Shown here: one piece after another, positions 1 through 4,837 of the stretch
Position numbering within the stretch: position 1 is the first letter of the stretch
Layout of the letters: each line of letters begins with the position of its first letter
Origin: Gemmatimonadota bacterium
Lineage (GTDB): Bacteria; Gemmatimonadota; Gemmatimonadetes; Longimicrobiales; Longimicrobiaceae
Assembly: GCA_019348265.1 (NCBI GenBank)
Contig: JAHWJV010000134.1
Coordinates: forward strand, 1-8,434
Reading direction: 5' to 3'
DNA: 8,434 bases
The notes under the pieces: generated by a model
Database searches by the model: none
Seen by the model: the letters and a program-made list of their open reading frames with translations, nothing else
What the model was told of the DNA's origin: nothing
Position numbers and translations under genes: made by a program

Positions 1-49
1 CCTCCCCCGCGGCCACACTAGCCGCCCGCACGGTCCCCGCCCCGATCCA

Positions 50-1015
50 TCATCCCAGCAGCTGCGTCAGATTCCGATAGCTCGTCTCGATGTCGGCGAG
101 CGAGGAGGCGCCGTTGGCCGCCGCCGCGTCGTTCTCGACGAAGTAGTGGTCCAGACCCGCCGTCCGGGCCTGCGCGAAGATTCGCCTGAAGTCGATTTCT
201 CCGGTTCCCACCGCCGCGAGCCTCGACGCGGCCGCGGTGCTGACCTGCATCGTCGTCGGGTTCGCCGGCACCGCCGCCCGGCCCGCCGCCAGGCCGCGGA
301 TGTCCTTCACGTGCCAGAGCGGGTACCGCCCGGGATGACGCTGGAACAACTGCACCGGATCCAGGCCGGCGAAGGTGGCCCACGCGAGGTCCAGCTCAAA
401 CGTGACCAGCGCCGGGTCGGTCTGCTCCAGGAGCACGTCCCACCCCGTTCTCCCGTTCTCGAGTCGGTCGAATTCGAAGGAGTGGTTGTGGTAGGCGAGC
501 TTGATCCCCTCCGCGCGGGTGGCCGTCCCGATCCGGTTCAGCTCCGCCGCGATCCGCTGCCAGAAGGCGAGGTCCAGCCGCCCGCCGCTGAACGCCTCGT
601 CGACCGCCGGTACCGTGATGTATTCCTGGCCCACGATCCTGGCGGACCGGATTGCACCGGGCAGGTCGCGACGCAGCTCCGGGAGCCCCACGTGCACGCT
701 CGGGGAGCGTAGCCCCAGGCGGTCGAGAAGCTGGCGCACCTGCTCCGGAGAGTTGTTGAAGTACCCCGCGAACTCCACCTCCTTGTAACCGATCCGCGCC
801 ACGCGCTCCAGCGTTCCGGCGAAGTCCCTCTCCATCTGGTCGCGAACCGTATACAGCTGCAGGCCGATCCGGTCCGCGCGCACCGGGGCCGCCGCGGCCG
901 CCCCCGCCTGCATGCCGGGATTGCAACCAGCTGTCGCCAGCGCGCCGCCAGCGAGCGCCAGGCGCTTGAGGAAGGTTCTCCGAGTCTCCAGGCCTGACTG
1001 ATCCCCGATCGACAT
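50..1015 (-). CDS. Tat-exported sugar phosphate isomerase/epimerase-like TIM-barrel protein
   Basis: This 321-residue protein belongs to the xylose isomerase-like / AP endonuclease 2 TIM-barrel superfamily, whose members isomerise or epimerise sugars using a divalent metal. Family-type segments appear in order: LQLYTVRD (residues 53-59), KEVEFAGY with acidic E79/E81 (78-85), AYHNHSFEF with H176/H178 (174-182), FELDLAWA with E207/D209 (206-213), LWHVKD with H235 (233-238), GTGEIDF (270-276) and FVEND with E294 (292-296). These supply the usual metal-binding His, Glu and Asp residues. The N-terminus has a twin-arginine motif, TRRTFLK (R12, R13), then a hydrophobic stretch ending ATAGC (C31). 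It is therefore probably Tat-exported and perhaps lipid-anchored, although Thr at the -3 position makes the lipobox imperfect. The ATG at 1015 captures the whole leader; only a weak GAG-type ribosome site precedes it. The substrate cannot be told from sequence. It is transcribed alone here, 160 bases downstream of the res pseudogene end. Confidence 0.88.
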   Translation of the reverse strand: MSIGDQSGLETRRTFLKRLALAGGALATAGCNPGMQAGAAAAAPVRADRIGLQLYTVRDQMERDFAGTLERVARIGYKEVEFAGYFNNSPEQVRQLLDRLGLRSPSVHVGLPELRRDLPGAIRSARIVGQEYITVPAVDEAFSGGRLDLAFWQRIAAELNRIGTATRAEGIKLAYHNHSFEFDRLENGRTGWDVLLEQTDPALVTFELDLAWATFAGLDPVQLFQRHPGRYPLWHVKDIRGLAAGRAAVPANPTTMQVSTAAASRLAAVGTGEIDFRRIFAQARTAGLDHYFVENDAAAANGASSLADIETSYRNLTQLLG

Positions 1016-1028
1016 GGCTCACGCTCGC

Positions 1029-1049
1029 GTTGGATGTTGGATGTTGGGT
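1029..1049. repeat. 7-bp tandem repeat (GTTGGAT)x2 plus GTTGGGT
   Basis: Two perfect GTTGGAT units (1029-1035, 1036-1042) are followed by a degenerate third unit, GTTGGGT (1043-1049). On the minus strand this reads as ATCCAAC repeats, 14 to 34 bases upstream of the isomerase start, so it would lie in or near that gene's leader. Function is unknown; it may be a simple slippage-prone repeat. Confidence 0.7.
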
Positions 1050-1175
1050 GGATTCCTTCGACGCAGTTGAGCCGCGTACGCTCGCATGGGCCGTACCCGA
1101 ACGGTACCCTGTTCCGCCGGTGCGGGGTTCTCCTCGCGCGCCGGTGAATGTGGATCGCGGCCGCTCCTGGCCGAG

Positions 1176-2714
1176 TCAGCCGGCCGTGAACCTTTCCGCG
1201 AGTCCCCTGAGCGTCATATTTTCAGCGATTGTGTCATGCGGGATAAGCAGGTAACGCCACGGCTTCCCCCCGTAAGTGGCGGTATGCGCGGTTGCTCGCT
1301 CGCACCACTGCACCGCCACGCCCCGCTTCGCCAGCACCTCAGGGTCGTCCATCTCATTGCGGGCTTTCGGCTCCAGCATGAAGATCCCGGAGCCGGTCTC
1401 GGCGACAAAATCCGGCTGGTACTCCTTCAGATCCGGCGGGGTAGCGGAGCCCGCTCAGGTCTAATGAGAACGGGTGGTATCCGGGTCGTAGCTCGCCGCG
1501 CGGTACCACGAGAATATGGGGAATGTCGATCAGCATGTTGACGTGGATCACGATCTCCGTCGGCTCCTCCGTGTGCTCCACGCGCAGGAGCCGCTCCACC
1601 ATCTCATCCTCGGCCGTGCCGGTCCTGCTGGAGTCCACCTGGATGACGTGGTCGCGGTAACGCCCCTCGAAAAACTCGTCGGACTCGATGTGCCGCATCA
1701 GCTCGGTCGCGTGCGTGATATTGCGAGCGATCACCAGCACGAACGGCTTCACGATGGGACGACCGCTCTCCCGCGCGTACGTCTCCAACTGCACCTTCAC
1801 GCTCTCGTGCAGGTGAATGCCATCCTCCAGCTTTAGCCGCTCAATCTCGTGAGTCGCCATGCCAGCCGGGTTGAAGTCCCGCCGGGTGACCACTGCCGGC
1901 TCCTTCACGAAGCCATCCTCCATCGCGCGCGCCAGCGGGTAGTCGAGCACCACGTTCTTGAAGGGGACTGCGCCGCGTGGGGTCTCCACGAATGGCGTGG
2001 CGGTCAGCTCGAGGCCCAGGATCGGCTTGAGCTCGTTGATTGCGCGCACGCCCGCACTGGCGCGGTACCGGTGGCTCTCGTCCATAAGGAGCACCAGGTC
2101 CGGCAGCGCGGCGAGATAGTCGAAGTAGCTCTCACCCAGCGTCTCCGGAAGCTGCGCATGCGCAGCGCCCGCCCGCCGCGGACGTCTGACGCGATCTTGG
2201 AGATGTTGAAGATGTTGACCTTGCAGCGCGCCACCTCGTCGAACAGCGTAGCGGCGCGGTTCTCGTAGTTCTCGCCGATGATCAGCTCGGGCGGCGCGGT
2301 CGCGAACTCGGCGATGCCCCGGAAGACATACTTCGGCGTGTTGGGGGTGAAATCGACCTTCAGCTTCTCGTAGATCGTGAGGTTGGGCGCCAGGACGAAG
2401 AAGTTGTCGATGCCGTGCGCCAGGTGCAGATAGCTGATGAAAGCGCCCATGAGCCGCGTCTTCCCCACGCCGGTCGCGAGGGCGAAGCAGACGGAGGCGA
2501 ACTCGCGCTCGAAATCGGTCACGCCCGGGAACTCCCTACGGATCGCTTCCAGCGCGGCCGCCGGGTCGGTGCTCTTGCTCGGTGGCGCGATCTCGGTCAG
2601 GCGGTCCAGGATCTCGAGCGCGCGTCGCTGAGGCGCCCTGAGGCTGAGGCGCCCGGCGATGGCGTTCACGTGCCGGTGCCCGTGTATGGGAACGTTCCGC
2701 TGCGGGACACTCAT
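1176..2714 (-). pseudogene. Degraded type III-like restriction helicase-nuclease (res)
   Basis: This is the remains of a DEAD/DEAH-box restriction subunit read in three frame segments. Segment 1 (2714 to about 2152) opens MSVPQRNV and holds Walker A ATGVGKTRLMG, FVLAPNLTIYEKLK and NIFNISKIASDVRGGR. A one-base loss near 2150-2153 shifts the frame. Segment 2 (to about 1440) holds GESYFDYL, motif II LMDESHRY, motif III ELTATPF and EIVIHVNML. Here VNML runs straight into DIPHILVVPRGE, where the family normally has KEGWDV and a QSIGRGLRLP-type motif VI in between, so an in-frame internal deletion lies near 1531. After HPFSLDLSGLRY the frame changes back near 1440 and jumps to EYQPDFVAETGSGIFMLEPKAR, a PD-ExK nuclease motif, then a C-terminus ending at 1176. 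The joined pieces total about 513 residues; from memory the family is near 900, so about 350-450 are missing. The start ATG (2714) overlaps the toxin stop. It cannot encode a working translocase-nuclease, although the separate domains remain recognisable. Confidence 0.85.
2151..2166. repeat. Perfect 16-bp palindrome at the res frameshift
   Basis: GCTGCGCATGCGCAGC is its own reverse complement. It lies exactly where the res reading frame shifts. In the coding direction, cgc-atg-cgc-ag-ctt lacks one base of a codon between the conserved RALRMR and LPETLGESYF stretches. The palindrome could promote a replication slip, or the missing base could be a sequencing or assembly error at a hairpin. Confidence 0.8.
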
Positions 2715-2968
2715 CGGTACGCGTCGCCGCGCGGGAGAACACGGAGCACCGTGATCGTGCGGGTGAGGTCGTTCCGCTCGAATCGTACTCTCCAGTCTCC
2801 CACCCGCAGCCGGTATTCCGGCGGGTTCACGTCCGTCAGACGGGCGACGTCTCCCCGGTTGCTGGTGGCGAGTCGCTCAAGGGCCTGGATCACGCGCGCC
2901 GCGACTCCGAAGTCGAGCCGCTTCAAGTCCCTTCTCGCACTCGCCGCGTACTCCAGCCGGTAGCTCAC
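2711..2968 (-). CDS. RelE/ParE-family toxin
   Basis: This is an 85-residue basic protein of RelE/ParE type, a family that acts either by cutting mRNA on the ribosome (RelE) or by inhibiting gyrase (ParE). The sequence alone does not say which. Family-like features are the opening YRLEYAASARRDLKRL, a helical middle (residues 20-35) and the C-terminal strands YRLRVGDWRVRFE (52-64) and TITVLRVLPRGDAYR (71-85), rich in Arg as in RelE folds. Length is typical and no lesion is visible. The GTG start (2966-2968) overlaps the antitoxin TGA in a GTGA junction, with a GGGAG ribosome site inside the antitoxin gene. Its own stop (2711-2713) overlaps the ATG of the res pseudogene. Translation of antitoxin, toxin and res was probably coupled in one transcript. 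Confidence 0.85.
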   Translation of the reverse strand: MSYRLEYAASARRDLKRLDFGVAARVIQALERLATSNRGDVARLTDVNPPEYRLRVGDWRVRFERNDLTRTITVLRVLPRGDAYR

Positions 2969-3234
2969 GCCAGGCCGAGCTCCCGCTTGAGCTCCTCGTG
3001 CGAGTGGACCCGGCCGGCCGCCAGATCGGCCCGCGCCTCCGCCACGGCGGCGCGCTCCTCCTCCGTTTCAGGCTCATCGTCCACCGGCGCGTCCTCGAGC
3101 GTGTAGCGCTGTGAGGCGGCGGTGGCGTGCAGACCTTCCAGTACCCGGCGCGCGGTCTCCATCTCGCTCTCGGGGAGAAGGTCGATGAGGGCGTGAAGCT
3201 GCTGCTTCACGGTGGGCGCGGATGAAGATGTCAT
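2965..3234 (-). CDS. Antitoxin partner of the RelE/ParE toxin
   Basis: This 89-residue, strongly acidic protein lies directly upstream of the toxin and overlaps it, which is the usual order for type II antitoxins. The N-terminal half is helical (KQQLHALIDLLPESEMETARRVLEGL, about residues 10-35). The middle is acidic (EDAPVDDEPETEEE, about 46-59). The end, LAAGRVHSHEELKRELGLA, resembles C-terminal tails of RelB/Phd-like small antitoxins (AGRVxSHEEL). No clear ribbon-helix-helix or other DNA-binding motif is recognised, so autoregulation is uncertain. The ATG at 3234 has a GAGG ribosome site 9 bases upstream. It begins 17 bases after the methyltransferase stop, so it belongs to the same operon. 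The reading frame looks complete. Confidence 0.75.
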   Translation of the reverse strand: MTSSSAPTVKQQLHALIDLLPESEMETARRVLEGLHATAASQRYTLEDAPVDDEPETEEERAAVAEARADLAAGRVHSHEELKRELGLA

Positions 3235-3251
3235 GGCGGCTGCCTCACGGT

Positions 3252-3842
3252 TCAGGGTTCCTGGTCGAACAGGCTGGGGTCCGCGTGCGCACTGGCCCGG
3301 GCACCATTGCGTCCATTGGCGGGCTCACGGGCGGCCTCGGCGGCTGGCGTGGCGGGCAGCTTCTCTACCTCCAGCGAGTAGTCGTCCTTGCCCCACTCGC
3401 AGCGATCCAGCACGTGCTTCGGGATCTTCCGCACCGTGAGGTTCGGCCACCGGTCGGCATTGCCGCGGAATGCGGCACACAGCACCAGCAGTGTCCGCTC
3501 CGTTCCGACTTCGTCCGAAAGCTGTTGCAGCTGCTCGGCCGTGAGTGTCTGAGTCGTGACGTAGAGAAAGTCCCGCTCGGTGGAATGGCCATGCTGCCAG
3601 TACACGCTGTCGCTTGGCGCGTACTCGAAGCCCTCGAGCTTGCACACCGCCTCGGCCAGCATGACTGGGTTGAACTCCGGATTCACCGTCCAGTTGCCCC
3701 AGAGGTCGCGCTCCAGGAGTGAGGGTGCCAGGCGGAAATAGCGGAAGCCGCCGCCGCCCTGCCAGCCGACCACCTCGGTGACGCCGCCCGGGTCTTCTCC
3801 GTCGATCACCTTCCGCAGGCGTCCGGATTCGGAAGTATGTAC
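3252..3842 (-). pseudogene. C-terminal fragment of a type III-like DNA methyltransferase (mod)
   Basis: About 196 residues match the C-terminal part of a Mod-type adenine methyltransferase. They start around RLRKVIDGEDPGG and continue through the typical GWQGGGGFRYFRLAPSLLERD, NPEFNPVMLAEAVCKLEGFEYAPS, a hydrophobic RTLLVLCAAFRGN strand and KIPKHVLDRCEWGKDDYSLEV, ending in a low-complexity Ala/Pro-rich tail. The parts that would make it a methyltransferase, the DPPY catalytic motif and the FxGxG AdoMet-binding motif, are absent: the open frame continues upstream to about 4313 but has no family character there. No credible start codon precedes the conserved part. It is read as a 5'-truncated pseudogene, the mod partner of the downstream res remnant, with the toxin-antitoxin pair between them. 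A genuine stand-alone domain is possible but less likely. Confidence 0.75.
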
Positions 3843-3856
3843 TTGACGCAAAGGTA

Positions 3857-4174
3857 TCAGCCAGCTCGGTGCACCATCGCCTGAAAGAGGTAGAAAGTTA
3901 CGCCTCCGTTCTGACCGCGATTGCCCTGCGCTACTGCCACTCCGCCTTGTGGCTCCCACCCCTCTTGAAGTAGCTCGCGTACTTCGGTCTCGAATGCCTC
4001 CACAACATCGGGGAGGCCGAAGTCTTCGCTGTCGGCGGAACGCGGCGGGGTGACCGGGGGCCTGGGTAAACATACGAACCGCCGCTTCCTGCGGAAACCT
4101 CCTAGTTCCCTGTCGCTTCCGCGCCTTCGCGTATGATCCCGGTCCCGTAATTGGACCTCCTTCGCCTTCCCCAT
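3857..4174 (-). CDS. Small DUF1737-like protein, start uncertain
   Basis: The last ~55 residues (SEDFGLPDVVEAFETEVRE followed by LLQEGWEPQGG, then FYLFQAMVHRAG) look like the DUF1737 family: a short domain with a helix ending in LLxEGWxPQGGV and a final strand ending YQAMV. Its function is not known. The upstream part from ATG 4174 (MGKAKEVQLRDRDHTRR) is Arg-rich and shows no family likeness, so the true start is unclear. A GTG at 4003 would give only 48 residues. An AAGGAGGT sequence at 4156-4163 and an AGGAGGT-like sequence near 4103 read on this strand but lack a well-placed in-frame start. The stop lies 14 bases from the first recognisable mod codon, so this ORF sits exactly where the mod N-terminus should be. 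It may be a real small gene brought in by the deletion, or itself a remnant. Confidence 0.42.
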   Translation of the reverse strand: MGKAKEVQLRDRDHTRRRGSDRELGGFRRKRRFVCLPRPPVTPPRSADSEDFGLPDVVEAFETEVRELLQEGWEPQGGVAVAQGNRGQNGGVTFYLFQAMVHRAG

Positions 4175-4251
4175 GGATCCCCGCTTGCGCCGCCTGCCTC
4201 GCGTACCCCCGCACCCCCTGGGATTGGAAAGCCGGCAAAAAACGGCGGCGG

Positions 4252-4274
4252 TTGCGGGCTTGCACCTCCCGCAA
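4252..4274. repeat. Inverted repeat TTGCGGG / CCCGCAA upstream of the copper operon
   Basis: Perfect 7-bp arms (4252-4258 and 4268-4274) flank a 9-base loop. Read on the minus strand, a T6 run follows about 9 bases after the stem, which is too far for a standard intrinsic terminator. No minus-strand gene ends here. The rest of 4175-4361 shows no gene. Confidence 0.35.
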
Positions 4275-4361
4275 ACCCGCACAGTTGGGTGCCCGTCGGC
4301 AGCGAGGGCGCAATTGGAAGACCTGCTCGCCGCATCCGCCACGCGTTCGTGATCAGCCCTC

Positions 4362-4387
4362 TTGACAATAGGGTGGGGGGGTATAGT
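4362..4387 (+). promoter_or_regulatory. Candidate copper-operon promoter with CsoR-like operator
   Basis: TTGACA (4362-4367) and TATAGT (4382-4387) resemble -35 and -10 boxes. Between and across them runs ATAGGGTGGGGGGGTATAG (4369-4386 region). CsoR operators are G-tract sites of the form TACCC...GGGTA, often placed within the promoter. The right half here (GGGGGGGTAT) fits well, but the left half reads ATAGGGT instead of ATACCC, so dyad symmetry is poor. The 14-base spacer is short for a sigma-70 promoter. The site is 60 bases upstream of the cupredoxin start and is an A/T-containing island in GC-rich DNA. The presence of csoR as the last gene of this operon supports the assignment. Confidence 0.5.
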
Positions 4388-4446
4388 TTTCGCGTCCCGC
4401 GGGCCGGGCCAGGGGGCTACGCTCAGATGAAGACCTGGAGGCGACG

Positions 4447-4827
4447 ATGCGAATGGACGAGTGGGTGGTGCTTGCCGCCGGAATAGCGGGGGTTGGCTGG
4501 GTCAACTGGTACTTCTTCGTGGCTCGGGCGGGGACGGTGAACGCCGCGTCGGCGGCGGGCGGGGTCCAGGAAGTGACGATCCGGGTCCGCGGCGGGTACG
4601 ACCCAGCGCGGGTGACGGCGCGGAAAGGCGTGCCGCTGCGCCTGGTATTCGATCGCCGGGAGACGTCCAGCTGTTCCGAGGAGATCGTCTTCCCGGCGTT
4701 CGGGATCCGCCGATACCTGCCGGCGCACGAAAGCACGGCCGTTGAGCTGAAGCCCGAGGAAGCCGGTAGTTACGAGTTCACCTGTGGCATGGGCATGCTT
4801 CGCGGCAAGCTCATCGTCGAGGAGTAG
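4447..4827 (+). CDS. Membrane-anchored cupredoxin-domain protein of the copper operon
   Basis: This 126-residue protein has one N-terminal membrane segment (about residues 6-26) followed by a cupredoxin-like beta domain (about 41-126). The segment order TIRVRGGYDPARVTARKGVPLRLVF, ETSSCSEEIVFPAFGIRRYLPA, STAVELKPEEAGSYEFTCGMGMLRGKLIV is that of small cupredoxins often encoded beside or fused to copper ATPases. Likely copper ligands are C76 (SSCSEE), C113, M115 and M117 (TCGMGML), with H94 as a further candidate. The anchor has no clear cleavage site, so the domain probably stays tethered outside the cytoplasmic membrane. The ATG at 4447 has a strong GGAGG ribosome site (4437-4441). It is the first gene of the operon, 10 bases before copA. 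I infer that it binds or hands on copper exported by CopA; that role is not shown by sequence. Confidence 0.8.
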   Translation: MRMDEWVVLAAGIAGVGWVNWYFFVARAGTVNAASAAGGVQEVTIRVRGGYDPARVTARKGVPLRLVFDRRETSSCSEEIVFPAFGIRRYLPAHESTAVELKPEEAGSYEFTCGMGMLRGKLIVEE

Positions 4828-4836
4828 GAGGCGACG
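4827..4836 (+). promoter_or_regulatory. Ribosome binding site that fixes the copA start
   Basis: GGAGGCGACG lies just before ATG 4838, overlapping the last base of the cupredoxin stop codon (4825-4827). The same ten bases stand directly before the cupredoxin ATG (4437-4446). This makes ATG 4838 a much better start than the in-frame ATG at 4784, which lies inside the cupredoxin gene and would add an implausible Ser/Arg-rich extension of 18 residues. Confidence 0.7.
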
Positions 4837-4837
4837 T

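Noticed and set aside
146..1022. Open frames overlapping the isomerase on both strands
   Set aside because: Low-complexity Arg/Gly/Pro translations with no ribosome site; the minus-strand isomerase frame explains the region fully.
1093..1107. Inverted repeat GTACC-CGAAC-GGTAC downstream of res
   Set aside because: A 5-bp stem without a T-run is too weak to call a terminator or operator.
1354..2714. Reading the res pieces as two or three separate small genes
   Set aside because: The pieces continue one family sequence across frame changes, and the internal starts have no ribosome sites; ATG 2094 is the M of the LLMDESH motif itself.
1176..4174. Mobile element or prophage as carrier of the restriction locus
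   Set aside because: No transposase, integrase, terminal repeats or target duplication is visible in the window.
4784..4837. Upstream in-frame ATG for copA at 4784
   Set aside because: It lies inside the cupredoxin gene, adds a Ser/Arg-rich tail unlike CopA, and lacks the strong ribosome site found before 4838.
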